DNA from: Thermoproteota archaeon
Lineage (GTDB): Archaea; Korarchaeota; Korarchaeia; Korarchaeales; Korarchaeaceae
Direction of reading: 5' to 3'
Assembly: GCA_027061785.1 (NCBI GenBank)
Contig: JAMOVA010000069.1
Coordinates: forward strand, 1 to 40,567
DNA: 40,567 nucleotides
Position numbers and translations under genes: made by a program. Under the pieces are notes generated by a model, which saw nothing but the letters and a program-made list of their open reading frames with translations, was not told the origin of the DNA and did not search any database. Below are positions 21,568 through 29,575 of this stretch, in pieces. Each line of letters begins with the position of its first letter. Position 1 is the first letter of the stretch.

Positions 21568-23469
21568 TCACTCCACTATCGTAACTTTTCCAGGGGGCAA
21601 CGCCCTCACTATATCATCCACACTCACTTCCACAGGCTCCGCCGGGGGTTCTGAGTCTCCACGTATTTTAATGTTTTCTTGCAGCCAGCTCTCCAGCATA
21701 TTCTTTAACACTTTTGCGGCCTCTTCCTTACCGGTAGATCCAGGTCTAAGGCATACAGAGTAGAGGAAGGGAGCTCCCGGAGGTGCCGCAGTCAATTTGA
21801 TCCCGTCGGGAGTCTCTTGAAAACCCACGCAGACCTCGAGCCTCACCCTCAAGTAATTCCTCTTACCAGTTATGTAAAAGCTCCCCTTAGGGAGATACAG
21901 TCCGGAAGGCGCGTGTTTCGAGACCTGACTCCCCTTGACGTAATAAACGTCCACTGAGGTCAGACCCTCTCTCCACGCTCTAGAAAACACCCCAGCTGCG
22001 GTGGCCGCTTGATTCACTGATGCCTCATCCGCCTCTCCCCCATCCAGCTTGAGCACCACCACTGAGCCCCCCGGCATGTCAATGTGGAAGAACAGGTCGT
22101 TCTCGTCCAAGTACTTGGACACTATCTCGGCGTTGGTTTGGGCATCCCTCCCCCCTATCACCAAGAAGCCCCCCGATGTATAGAACCACCTGAATCTCTC
22201 GTACCATCGGAGCTTCCGTCTCTTAGTCGGGGCCTTTTTGGAAGCCCTCTCCTCGGCCTCACTCCTGAGCCTGACCAACTTCCCCTTCAGGGACGAAATG
22301 GCCGCATCGATCCTCTCATACTTCTCTCGATATTTCTTCGCCCTGCTATAGTAGTCGGAGGCGTTTTCAGTGGCTGATTTGAGCATGTCTAGCTGAATCT
22401 CCCGATCGTCCAGATTCAACACGACCTTGCCGGACTTCCTGTCGACTGAGACTATGAGGGGAGATGAGGCCCCCCTCCTGGCCTTCCTCAGCGCCTCATC
22501 CACCTCGGCTAGGTGAAGATATATGAGATCACCCACAGACCTGTACTCCTCCGCCTTTTCCGCATACTCCTTCTTCAGCTCTTCCTGCCTTTTGATCTCA
22601 ACCTCCAACGACCTTATCCTCGGGTCTTCCTCGTATTCAGGCCCCTCAGCGGTATAATAGAGCTGGATCGCCCTAGACAGGCTGGGCACGGATCTCCTCT
22701 CTATCTGGAGGTGCTGTAGCGGGAAGGCCGAGAAGCTTACCACTTCATCGCCCTGAACGTAAATCATGGGTTCGGTCTCCCTATTGAGGAACGAATGGAT
22801 CAGATCAGCCAGCTCATCGATAGGAGCCTCGGTCTCGGGTAGCGGCGACTTCAGATCCAAGCCCGTCAGGTGAGAGATCTCGTCCGTGTAGGGGGGGCCC
22901 ACCCCGAAGGACCCTATCAGCACCTTCCACAGGGGCAGTTTCTCCTTTACACCCTCCCTGAGGAGCGCTAGTATGGCATCCCTATCTCTAGGATCCAGCT
23001 CAATCCCCGGACCAGCTGGTGGTCGGTAGATCTCGCCGGGCCTGATGGATCTACCCTTGAACTCGGCTCTCTTGAGGGGTAAAAGGATCTTACCTTCCTG
23101 AGCGAGTATGAGGTTCCCTCCCCCGAACAGTTCCACCACAAGCTGCATATCACCGAAAGATAAGCGAAAGATTCTCTCGACCCCTATCTGAGATATCTCA
23201 GTGAATCTTCTACCCTCTAAGTGCTTTCTGAGGGCCATGATGAACGAGGGTGGGCTCTGAGGCTTTGGCCACTTGAGGTCCGTCAGAAAGACGAAGCCGC
23301 TCAGGTCGATCACGAGCTCCCTGCTCCCATCAACTTCCGGGTAGAAGACGAGGGAGAAGACGCCATCATCCAGCATATACACTTTCTTAAGTATCTTACC
23401 CTCCAGAGAGAGCAGCTCTCTAACCAAATGCCTGAGATCCAGCCCAGTAACCTTTCTCTTCCGTCCCAT
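21568..23469 (-). CDS. rqcH: RqcH/Rqc2/NEMF homologue (NFACT protein)
   Basis: Ribosome-associated quality control factor: in other lineages it binds the obstructed large subunit with its peptidyl-tRNA and directs C-terminal tailing. The 633 residues show NFACT-N (LDLRHLVRELLSLEGKILKKVY, MALRKHLEGRRF, DMQLVVELFGGGNLIL), a long coiled coil (about 280-430), and the NFACT-R domain (KLRWYERFRWFYTSGGFLVIGGRDAQTNAEIVSKYL, then DLFFHIDMPGGSVVVLK). The N-terminal residues expected to contact the tRNA (D, R near 11-14) are present as LDLRHL. ATG at 23469, with almost no leader. Divergent from the EMC6-like membrane protein and followed by CBS genes. Confidence 0.94.
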   Translation of the reverse strand: MGRKRKVTGLDLRHLVRELLSLEGKILKKVYMLDDGVFSLVFYPEVDGSRELVIDLSGFVFLTDLKWPKPQSPPSFIMALRKHLEGRRFTEISQIGVERIFRLSFGDMQLVVELFGGGNLILAQEGKILLPLKRAEFKGRSIRPGEIYRPPAGPGIELDPRDRDAILALLREGVKEKLPLWKVLIGSFGVGPPYTDEISHLTGLDLKSPLPETEAPIDELADLIHSFLNRETEPMIYVQGDEVVSFSAFPLQHLQIERRSVPSLSRAIQLYYTAEGPEYEEDPRIRSLEVEIKRQEELKKEYAEKAEEYRSVGDLIYLHLAEVDEALRKARRGASSPLIVSVDRKSGKVVLNLDDREIQLDMLKSATENASDYYSRAKKYREKYERIDAAISSLKGKLVRLRSEAEERASKKAPTKRRKLRWYERFRWFYTSGGFLVIGGRDAQTNAEIVSKYLDENDLFFHIDMPGGSVVVLKLDGGEADEASVNQAATAAGVFSRAWREGLTSVDVYYVKGSQVSKHAPSGLYLPKGSFYITGKRNYLRVRLEVCVGFQETPDGIKLTAAPPGAPFLYSVCLRPGSTGKEEAAKVLKNMLESWLQENIKIRGDSEPPAEPVEVSVDDIVRALPPGKVTIVE

Positions 23470-23493
23470 ACAGCCTTCCTCGGGTCAGCTCCC

Positions 23494-23503
23494 TTTATAT
23501 ATT
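23494..23503. promoter_or_regulatory. TATA box shared by rqcH and the EMC6-like gene
   Basis: TTTATATATT in the 51-bp divergent gap. It lies about 29 bases from the rqcH ATG on one side and 22-25 from ATG 23521/23524 on the other, so both messages would be nearly leaderless. Confidence 0.55.
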
Positions 23504-23520
23504 CAATTGGCTACTGGGGC

Positions 23521-24393
23521 ATGATGAAACCAAAGCACAAAGTCTACTACTTCAGGATAGCTCTATCGTCCCTAGTCGGGCTAGTGAGCGGTATCGTTGG
23601 ACTCACTCCGATGGAGGGACTGAGCCTCTTCTTGCTTGCTTACTTCCTCGTTACACCTCTTTCCCTCAAACTCTGGGGGGACGAACTGAAAGATATGGGA
23701 CTGATGAAGCTATACAGGGAGGCCTTAGGATCATCTTTCCTAGCTCTCCTCTTAGTCTGGACCTTAGTCATTAATCTAATGGGTCCAGGAGTCCCAATTT
23801 ATGTGGTAAAGACATCTCAGAGTGGTATATATCCCATACAGACGATAGATGGTCGAATCGTTGGTCCCGACGAGAGACCCCTAGCCGGATACAATGCCGT
23901 CAATCTGAAACTCGCGGGCCACAACATAGAGGACATATACGTAGGCTCCTACGCTAAAATGAGAGACGTAACGAAAGTCACGCTGGGCCACACGGTGGTG
24001 ACTCTATCCAGTGGAGAGCTACGCATCTCCGGCGTGTACAACCTGTCGATCGAGTCGGATTATAAGAGGATGAGCAAGCTGCTGGGGAACGTAACCATGT
24101 TCGTGAACGGGACCCTGATCATAAACGGGACTATGAAGCTCAATCCCGGCGAGACCAAGGAGCTTACCTACAACTCCACCGTGATGGAAGTGTCCCACAC
24201 CGCTCCCGGCGTCCTCGACATAGAGATTAACTCGACGAGGGATAAGATCACCGAATACCCCGTTTCAGTCTTCATAAGCTCAATAGAGGAGAAGGAAGGC
24301 TATATTTTCGTATTTGACTCGGTTAAACCATTCTGGAAGACTAGGACAGCTAGGGTAGATGACAGCTACGTCGTCGTCCTGCCCCCGGGGTGA
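23521..24393 (+). CDS. EMC6-like membrane protein with large outer domain
   Basis: A 290-residue protein. The longer frame starting at 23221 runs antisense to rqcH; the TATA box and gap support ATG 23521 (or 23524). Residues 1-90 hold three hydrophobic helices (about 11-29, 31-50, 69-87). The segment FRIALSSLVGLVSGIVGLTP, followed by FLLAYFL and LLLVWTLVINLMG, lines up with the three-helix core of EMC6, including the S-x-x-x-G-x-x-x-G-I-x-G-L-T pattern. EMC6 is a subunit of the insertase complex that places membrane proteins. Residues 90-290 are a polar, beta-rich domain with several N-glycosylation sequons (NLS, NVT, NGT, NST), so probably outside the cell. It is followed closely by archease. 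Confidence 0.65.
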   Translation: MMKPKHKVYYFRIALSSLVGLVSGIVGLTPMEGLSLFLLAYFLVTPLSLKLWGDELKDMGLMKLYREALGSSFLALLLVWTLVINLMGPGVPIYVVKTSQSGIYPIQTIDGRIVGPDERPLAGYNAVNLKLAGHNIEDIYVGSYAKMRDVTKVTLGHTVVTLSSGELRISGVYNLSIESDYKRMSKLLGNVTMFVNGTLIINGTMKLNPGETKELTYNSTVMEVSHTAPGVLDIEINSTRDKITEYPVSVFISSIEEKEGYIFVFDSVKPFWKTRTARVDDSYVVVLPPG

Positions 24394-24397
24394 TATC

Positions 24398-24808
24398 GTG
24401 GGCAGGAAGCTAGTTGACGTCGAAGCTGATGTGGGGTTCGAGGTGTGGGCTAGCGACTTGAACTCCCTCTTCGAGGAGGCGGCCCTCGCCATGTACGAGG
24501 TAATGGTGGATGTCGATAGCGTGAATCCAGTCGTGGAGAAGAAGCTGGAATTGGAATCCGAGGACCTATCCCTGCTCCTCCACTCATGGCTGTCAGAGCT
24601 CCTGTTCATCACGGATGTGGAGGGGCTGGTATTCTCGAAGTTCGAGGTCAATATTCAGGGTACCAAGCTCAGGGGCAAGGCGTGGGGCGAGCCCGTGGAT
24701 CCCGAGAGACACAAGCCCAAGACCGAGGTGAAAGCGGTCACCTACTACAAGCTCAAAGTGGAGAAAGAGGGAGACCTCTGGAGGGCCGTGGTTATTCTAG
24801 ACATTTGA
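24398..24808 (+). CDS. Archease, RtcB activator
   Basis: Helps RtcB ligase become guanylylated and allows multiple turnovers. About 136 residues from GTG 24398, which is three bases after a GGGGTGAT site at the end of the upstream gene. Family blocks are DVGFEVWASDLNSLFEEAALAMYEVM, HSWLSELLFITDVEGLVFSKFEV, GKAWGEPVDPERHKPKTEVKAVTYYKLKVEKEGD and the final VVILDI, whose aspartate is part of the metal site. The usual HTADVG start reads VEADVG here: the metal-binding Asp is kept, but the preceding His-Thr is changed. RtcB is at 2749-4200, not adjacent. Confidence 0.94.
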   Translation: MGRKLVDVEADVGFEVWASDLNSLFEEAALAMYEVMVDVDSVNPVVEKKLELESEDLSLLLHSWLSELLFITDVEGLVFSKFEVNIQGTKLRGKAWGEPVDPERHKPKTEVKAVTYYKLKVEKEGDLWRAVVILDI

Positions 24809-24844
24809 TGTGTGAGTACGTTATCGAACACGCCTCTGAAGTTC

Positions 24845-24865
24845 GCTCTCCCCAATGGGGAGAGC
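24845..24865 (+). terminator. Perfect hairpin after archease
   Basis: GCTCTCCCC - AAT - GGGGAGAGC, a nine-base-pair stem with a three-base loop. It lies between the archease stop and the L3 TATA box (24882-24892), so it belongs to the 3' end of the archease transcript rather than the L3 leader. No long T run follows. A terminator or 3'-end stabiliser is inferred. Confidence 0.4.
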
Positions 24866-24881
24866 CCTCCTGACATACCAA

Positions 24882-24892
24882 ACTTTAATAAA
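24882..24892 (+). promoter_or_regulatory. TATA box for the L3-L4-L23-L2 operon
   Basis: ACTTTAATAAA, about 50 bases upstream of the L3 ATG. It leaves a leader of roughly 20-25 bases that carries GGGGTGC. Confidence 0.55.
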
Positions 24893-24935
24893 CCCCAAGC
24901 TTGTCTTGTGTTGGAAAGTTAACGGGGTGCTAGTA

Positions 24936-25943
24936 ATGCCCAGAAGACACGGTTCGCTACAGTTCGCTCCTCGGAAGAGGGCTAGAACTCAGAAGGCAGT
25001 CTTCAGATCCTACCCTGAACTGCCCCTTGAGGAGCCGACCCTAGTGGCATTCCCAGGCTATAAGGTGGGTATGATTCACGTCCTGATGAAGGAGGACAGG
25101 CCCGGTAAGCTCAACATAGGTCAGCCCGTAACCTTGGCCTCCACAGTGGTGGAGACTCCTCCTATAGAGGTGGTCGGATTCAGGCCCTACGTGGGAACCT
25201 ACTACGGGCTGAAGGCGGTGACCACGGCCCTCAAAATAGAGCAGAATGACCTGATCTCTAGGACCCTCACCGTCGGCGATGGGATTGACAACTGGGACGA
25301 GGCCCTCGCCAAGGTGGAGGCTAACAAGGACAGGATAGAGGAAGTCAGGATTCTGGCTTATACCAGACCTGATCTGGCCGGGATACACAAGAAGAAACCG
25401 GAATTCCTCGAGATACCGATTAAGGGCGGGTCCATGGATAAGAGGCTCGAGTACGCCCAGTCCTTAGTGGGCTCTCAGGTCAAGGTGAACCAGGTCTTCA
25501 AGGTGGGTCAGCTGGTCGATGTCACCGCGGTCACCAAGGGGCACGGGTGGCAGGGCGTCGTCAGGAGGTTCGGAGTCGAGCTGCTCAGACACAAGGCCGG
25601 CAAGGGCAGGTGGAGGGTCGGTAGCTTGGGATCTAGGCATCCGCCCTACGTGACTTGGAGGGTCCCGAGGGCTGGCCAGACCGGCTACCACAAGAGGACG
25701 GAGTACAACAAGAGGATACTGATGATGGCCGACCTGTCCGAGGAGGAAGCCCTGAACATAACGCCCAAGGGCGGATTCAAGAACTACGGGGTTTTAAAGA
25801 GTCAGTACGTGGTCCTCTCCGGATCGATACCGGGTCCGGCGAAGAGGTTCGTGTTCATGAGGCACCCGATAAGGCCCAAGTACGAGGAACTCCCAGTGCC
25901 AGAGATAAGCTATGTGAGCTCCGTGGGCTGGTTGGAGAGGTGA
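24936..25943 (+). CDS. rpl3: Ribosomal protein L3 (uL3)
   Basis: A 335-residue large-subunit protein. It begins MPRRHGSLQFAPRKRA, the conserved archaeal/eukaryotic N-terminus, and contains VTKGHGWQGVVRRFGVELLRHKAGKGRWRVGSLG and GQTGYHKRTEYNKRI, the loop region that reaches the peptidyl transferase centre. The upstream frame to 24855 crosses the promoter, so ATG 24936 (GGGGTGC five bases upstream) is used. First gene of the L3-L4-L23-L2 set. Confidence 0.97.
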   Translation: MPRRHGSLQFAPRKRARTQKAVFRSYPELPLEEPTLVAFPGYKVGMIHVLMKEDRPGKLNIGQPVTLASTVVETPPIEVVGFRPYVGTYYGLKAVTTALKIEQNDLISRTLTVGDGIDNWDEALAKVEANKDRIEEVRILAYTRPDLAGIHKKKPEFLEIPIKGGSMDKRLEYAQSLVGSQVKVNQVFKVGQLVDVTAVTKGHGWQGVVRRFGVELLRHKAGKGRWRVGSLGSRHPPYVTWRVPRAGQTGYHKRTEYNKRILMMADLSEEEALNITPKGGFKNYGVLKSQYVVLSGSIPGPAKRFVFMRHPIRPKYEELPVPEISYVSSVGWLER

Positions 25944-25947
25944 TTAC

Positions 25948-26736
25948 ATGGTCTCGGTCCCGGTGTTCAATCTGAACGGTGAGAGGATAGGGGAGGTGGA
26001 GCTCCCCTCTGTCTTCGACATGGAGGTCAGGCCAGACACCATAAGACGGACCTACCTATCCCAGCTGACCGCTAGGATACAGCCTCAGGGCAGGGATCCC
26101 TTGGCCGGGCTCAGGACGTCGGCTGAGTCTTGGGGAGCAGGTCACGGAGTGGCTAGGGTACCTAGGGTGAAGGGTAGGGGTTATCCGGCGGCCAGCAGGG
26201 CGGCTAGAGCGGTCATGACCGTGGGCGGCGCGAAGACCACGGCACCCAGATCTTGGAAGGTCATCTGGGAGAGGGTGAACAAGAAGGAGAGGAGGCTGGC
26301 CATCCTATCGGCCATAGCGGCGACCGGGAGGATAGACTTGGTCAAGGCCCGGCACAGGGTGGACTTGGACCATGTCCCCTTGATAGTGACGGACGATCTG
26401 GAGGGTATATCCAAGACGTCTGAGCTCTACTCCCTGTTGCTGAAGCTAGGCCTGAAGGACGAGTTGGACAGGACCAAGAGGAGGTTCAAGAAGATAAGGG
26501 CCGGACGAGGGAAGATGAGGGGAAGAGTCAGACAGAGAGCGAGGGGCCCGCTCATAATATACCTCAACGAGGGCTCTCCGATAGCTAGAGCTGCCAGAAA
26601 CATACCTGGAGTTGATGTGGTCGCTCTCAGGAACCTGAGCGTGATCCACTTGGCCCCCGGAGGTGTTCCGGGGAGGCTGACCGTATGGACGGAGGGGGCC
26701 CTCCGTTCCTTAGAGGAGGTGATGGGTATTGCCTAA
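25948..26736 (+). CDS. rpl4: Ribosomal protein L4 (uL4)
   Basis: A 262-residue protein of the archaeal L4/eukaryotic L4e type. Blocks include the exit-tunnel loop [38 protein letters not shown] (about 58-95), [21 protein letters not shown] and the C-terminal [21 protein letters not shown]. Four bases after L3; its last codons overlap L23 by eight bases. Confidence 0.97.
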   Translation: MVSVPVFNLNGERIGEVELPSVFDMEVRPDTIRRTYLSQLTARIQPQGRDPLAGLRTSAESWGAGHGVARVPRVKGRGYPAASRAARAVMTVGGAKTTAPRSWKVIWERVNKKERRLAILSAIAATGRIDLVKARHRVDLDHVPLIVTDDLEGISKTSELYSLLLKLGLKDELDRTKRRFKKIRAGRGKMRGRVRQRARGPLIIYLNEGSPIARAARNIPGVDVVALRNLSVIHLAPGGVPGRLTVWTEGALRSLEEVMGIA

Positions 26737-27010
26737 GATAAGCGACTTCGATCCCTACAAGATACTGAAGGCTCCCATCTCCACTGAGAAAGTTGTTAGG
26801 ATGATCAACGAGGAGAATAAACTGGCTTTCTTCGTGGACAGGAGGGCTAACAAGAAGGAGATAAAGAGGGCCGTTGAGGAGGCCCTAGATGTCAAGGTAG
26901 AGAAGGTATGGACCATAATCACCATAGACGGCAGGAAGAAGGCGTACGTGAAGCTCAGTCCAGAGTATAGGGCCTCGGATGTTGCTGCCAAGCTGGGCAT
27001 AATAGGGTGA
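26729..27010 (+). CDS. rpl23: Ribosomal protein L23 (uL23)
   Basis: A 93-residue protein at the exit tunnel, docking site for the signal recognition particle. [51 protein letters not shown] is the family core. It starts at TTG 26729 with GGAGGTGAT upstream inside the L4 gene, showing translational coupling. Confidence 0.97.
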   Translation: MPKISDFDPYKILKAPISTEKVVRMINEENKLAFFVDRRANKKEIKRAVEEALDVKVEKVWTIITIDGRKKAYVKLSPEYRASDVAAKLGIIG

Positions 27011-27014
27011 TGGT

Positions 27015-27749
27015 ATGGGTAAGCGAATACTGGTTCAGAGGAGGGGAAGGGGAGGTATCCAGTTCAGATCTAGGGATCACCTCAAGATAGCTCCCGTGAA
27101 ATATCCCCCTCAGATAGGGTTGAGTGACCTCGTGAGGGGGGTCATAAAGGAGATACTACACGAGCCAGGGAGGCATACCCCGATCTCCTTGGTGGAGCTC
27201 GAAGATGGCACCAAGTTCTACTACGTACCTCCGGAGGGTGTGTACGAGGGTCAGGAGATACAGATAGGTCCTGGAGCCGAGATAAAGACGGGAAACGTCC
27301 TTCCCTTGGCCGATATACCCGACGGGACCTTGGTCTCCAACGTGGAGATAAGGCCGGGAGATGGAGGAAAGCTAGCTAGGAGAAGCGGGACCTACGCCCT
27401 GGTGTTCTCTCATGAGGGAGACAGGGTCCTCCTGAGGCTTCCCTCTAGGAAGGAGAAGTTTGTGGACGCCAGATGCAGGGCCACCATAGGCATAGTGGCT
27501 GGCGGTGGCAGGATAGAGAAACCGTTCATGAAGGCCGGTCTCAAGTACTACCACGAGAGGACCCACCCGAAGAGGTGGCCAGTAGTCAGGGGCGTGGCCA
27601 TGAACCCGGTCAGCCACCCGCACGGTGGCGGATCCCACAAGAGGCCTGGCAAGCCGACGACCGTGGCCAGGACGGCTCCACCAGGGCAGAAGGTCGGACA
27701 CATAGCTGCTAGGAAGACCGGCAGGGCTAAGAGGAGAGCTGGCCTCTGA
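27015..27749 (+). CDS. rpl2: Ribosomal protein L2 (uL2)
   Basis: A 244-residue protein needed for subunit joining and the peptidyl transferase centre. The conserved segment is [37 protein letters not shown] (about 195-231), including the histidine-rich loop. N-terminus [20 protein letters not shown] is archaeal in type. ATG 27015 follows GGTGATGGT, four bases after L23. Confidence 0.97.
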   Translation: MGKRILVQRRGRGGIQFRSRDHLKIAPVKYPPQIGLSDLVRGVIKEILHEPGRHTPISLVELEDGTKFYYVPPEGVYEGQEIQIGPGAEIKTGNVLPLADIPDGTLVSNVEIRPGDGGKLARRSGTYALVFSHEGDRVLLRLPSRKEKFVDARCRATIGIVAGGGRIEKPFMKAGLKYYHERTHPKRWPVVRGVAMNPVSHPHGGGSHKRPGKPTTVARTAPPGQKVGHIAARKTGRAKRRAGL

Positions 27750-27756
27750 GCCCAAC

Positions 27757-27766
27757 CTTTATTTAT
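27757..27766 (+). promoter_or_regulatory. TATA box for S19
   Basis: CTTTATTTAT between L2 and S19, 24-33 bases upstream of the ATG at 27790. It suggests S19 can be transcribed alone; a GGGTGA site is also present. Confidence 0.5.
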
Positions 27767-27789
27767 GGCTTAGGTTATGGGTGACATGT

Positions 27790-28188
27790 ATGTCCTCCAA
27801 GGAATTCAGGTACAGGGGTTACACGCTAGAGCAGCTCCAGAGCATGACCCTAGACGAGCTGGCAGAGGTGATGCCAGCTAGAATCAGAAGGACACTGAAG
27901 AGAGGCCTTTCTCCGGAGAACAAGAAGCTCTTGGAGAAGATCAGGAAGTACAGGAGCAAGGGCATAGACAAGGTGATAAGGACCCACAGGAGGGACATGC
28001 CCGTCCTCCCCGAGATGGTGGGGGCGAAGATAGCCGTCCACAATGGGAAGGAGTTCGTTGAGATAACCGTAGTCCCCGAGATGATAGGGCACTACCTAGG
28101 AGAGTTCGCGATGACCAACAGGATAGTGAGGCACGGTAAGCCGGGCAAGGGAGCCACCAGATCCAGCAAGTTCGTGCCGCTCAAGTGA
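27790..28188 (+). CDS. rps19: Ribosomal protein S19 (uS19)
   Basis: A 132-residue protein of the archaeal/eukaryotic S15-type N-terminus ([37 protein letters not shown]) followed by the universal core [50 protein letters not shown] 27790 preferred over GTG 27781, with GGGTGA upstream. In most archaea L22, S3 and L29 follow S19; here tRNA-Ser does. Confidence 0.97.
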   Translation: MSSKEFRYRGYTLEQLQSMTLDELAEVMPARIRRTLKRGLSPENKKLLEKIRKYRSKGIDKVIRTHRRDMPVLPEMVGAKIAVHNGKEFVEITVVPEMIGHYLGEFAMTNRIVRHGKPGKGATRSSKFVPLK

Positions 28189-28210
28189 TTCACCTTTTTA
28201 TTCCCCCTCG

Positions 28211-28220
28211 CATTTATACC
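28211..28220 (+). promoter_or_regulatory. TATA box for tRNA-Ser
   Basis: CATTTATACC, centred about 29 bases upstream of the tRNA-Ser 5' end. Confidence 0.5.
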
Positions 28221-28244
28221 CCGGAATCCCCGAGCACCGCTCGA

Positions 28245-28331
28245 GCCGGGGTGGCCGAGCCAGGACCAAGGTGCCCGCCTTGAGAGCGGGTGGCCCTCCG
28301 GGCCGCGAGGGTTCGAATCCCTCCCCCGGCG
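28245..28331 (+). tRNA. tRNA-Ser(TGA)
   Basis: Class II tRNA. The acceptor GCCGGGG/CCCCGGC has discriminator G, typical of serine. The anticodon stem CCCGC/GCGGG closes CTTGAGA with anticodon TGA. The long variable arm is TGGCCCTCCGGGCCGC. T arm GAGGG-TTCGAAT-CCCTC. No encoded CCA. Its last base abuts the stop codon of the convergent LarA-like gene. Confidence 0.94.
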
Positions 28332-29573
28332 CTACACCTTGGGGAGTAGCTCCGGAGCGTTCCTCATGATGGCTACTTTGGGTTTATCTCCCAGAGATTT
28401 CAATTCCGAATCTATCGCCTCCTGCAGATCTCCGTACCAGGAGAAGCCGAGGGATCGGGCTTCCTCCTCGGAGATGCCATCGGAGACTATGACTACCCTT
28501 ATCCTAGATCTCACCTTGGACCAGACCATGGAGTTAGCGGCGCCTACGGGATCTTCGACCTCTCCCCTCCTGACCTTGGCATCTATCTCCTCAGGGCTCA
28601 ATCCGGCCAGCTCCAAGACCTCCGGATGGGTCACGGCCACGCCCTCAGGGCAGGGTGTAGCGAGTATGAGGACGCCCCCGTCCCTGAGGATCATCTCAGC
28701 CGGGTATAACGATTTGTGGGCCTGCCAGAACTCTATGTCGGCTGGATAGCTGCTAGCGATCACCAAATCGAGGTTACTGGGGGCCTCCACCTCATACACG
28801 CGCTTAGCCTCATCGACCGCCTCGGAGAAGACCTCCTTGACACCACCCGCACCCACCCAAGTGGGCCTCCCCCTACCATCGACGACTACTTCCACCAGTC
28901 CCCTCAACCCGGCCCTCTCCGCAACCAAGTCCATGAGATCCCTTACGGGGTTCACCTTCATTCCCAAGAAACTCCTCCTCAACCTGGCGCTGAGCAAGTG
29001 CATGTCCCCCACCGTCCTCTCACCGGACACCCCTGGCAGGACTATCTTCGAGCCTCCCGAGAAGCCGGAGACATGGTGAGGGGTGACCATTCCCACGCCT
29101 ATCGAGATATCCACTTTCGTGAGGACGTTGTTCACCTCGATGGGAGACCCGTCAGGCATGGATCCGACTCTAACCTGCTTTTCCGGGTCCCTGTAGTCGG
29201 GCTGAACGACCTCGACCCTCTCCAGTGCCTCCCCATACTTCCTCTCCAACTCCTCTTGGGTCATGGGTCTGTGCGTTCCCAGGGCAGCCAGCAGCAGTAC
29301 ATCATCGTCGCTCACACCAGCGGAATTGAGGTAATCTAGGAGGTGGGGGAGTATGTCTGCGGTGGGAGTCGGTCTGGTCACGTCATCGGCGATTATAGCC
29401 ACCCTCCTACCCGGGCGAACGATCCCATCTAACCCTCTCAAGGCTCGTTGCAGTGCCCCTCGGACATCCTCGAGGGGGGTAACATTGTTGGGGCCTATTT
29501 CAACAACTTGAGCCTCATCGGGGAGGTGGAAGCTCAGGTAGCGCTCCCCGTACCTGAGGGAATAAGGGACCAT
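28332..29573 (-). CDS. LarA-like nickel-pincer racemase/epimerase
   Basis: A 413-residue member of the lactate racemase (LarA) superfamily, which uses the nickel-pincer nucleotide cofactor to epimerise alpha-hydroxy acids. The signature DDVTRPTP is at 63-70. GTHRPMT holds H101; TPHHVSGFSGGSKIVLPG holds H166/H167 and K176, the lysine that carries the cofactor; H192 (DMHLLSAR) is the nickel-ligand position. Spacing of these four sites matches LarA. Cofactor genes larB/C/E are not in this window. It follows the PdxA-like gene by two bases, so it is the last gene of the sugar-acid operon. Known relatives act on lactate, malate, hydroxyglutarate or gluconate; here a four-carbon sugar acid is inferred from neighbours. 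Confidence 0.85.
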   Translation of the reverse strand: MVPYSLRYGERYLSFHLPDEAQVVEIGPNNVTPLEDVRGALQRALRGLDGIVRPGRRVAIIADDVTRPTPTADILPHLLDYLNSAGVSDDDVLLLAALGTHRPMTQEELERKYGEALERVEVVQPDYRDPEKQVRVGSMPDGSPIEVNNVLTKVDISIGVGMVTPHHVSGFSGGSKIVLPGVSGERTVGDMHLLSARLRRSFLGMKVNPVRDLMDLVAERAGLRGLVEVVVDGRGRPTWVGAGGVKEVFSEAVDEAKRVYEVEAPSNLDLVIASSYPADIEFWQAHKSLYPAEMILRDGGVLILATPCPEGVAVTHPEVLELAGLSPEEIDAKVRRGEVEDPVGAANSMVWSKVRSRIRVVIVSDGISEEEARSLGFSWYGDLQEAIDSELKSLGDKPKVAIMRNAPELLPKV

Positions 29574-29575
29574 TC

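Noticed and set aside
23221-23520. 100-residue N-terminal extension of the EMC6-like protein
   Set aside because: It lies antisense to the start of rqcH and spans the promoter; the TATA box fits a start at 23521.
24806-24872. Possible C/D-box guide RNA after archease (TGATGT ... CTGA)
   Set aside because: Box C has mismatches, spacing between boxes is too long, and no C'/D' pair of the right form is present.
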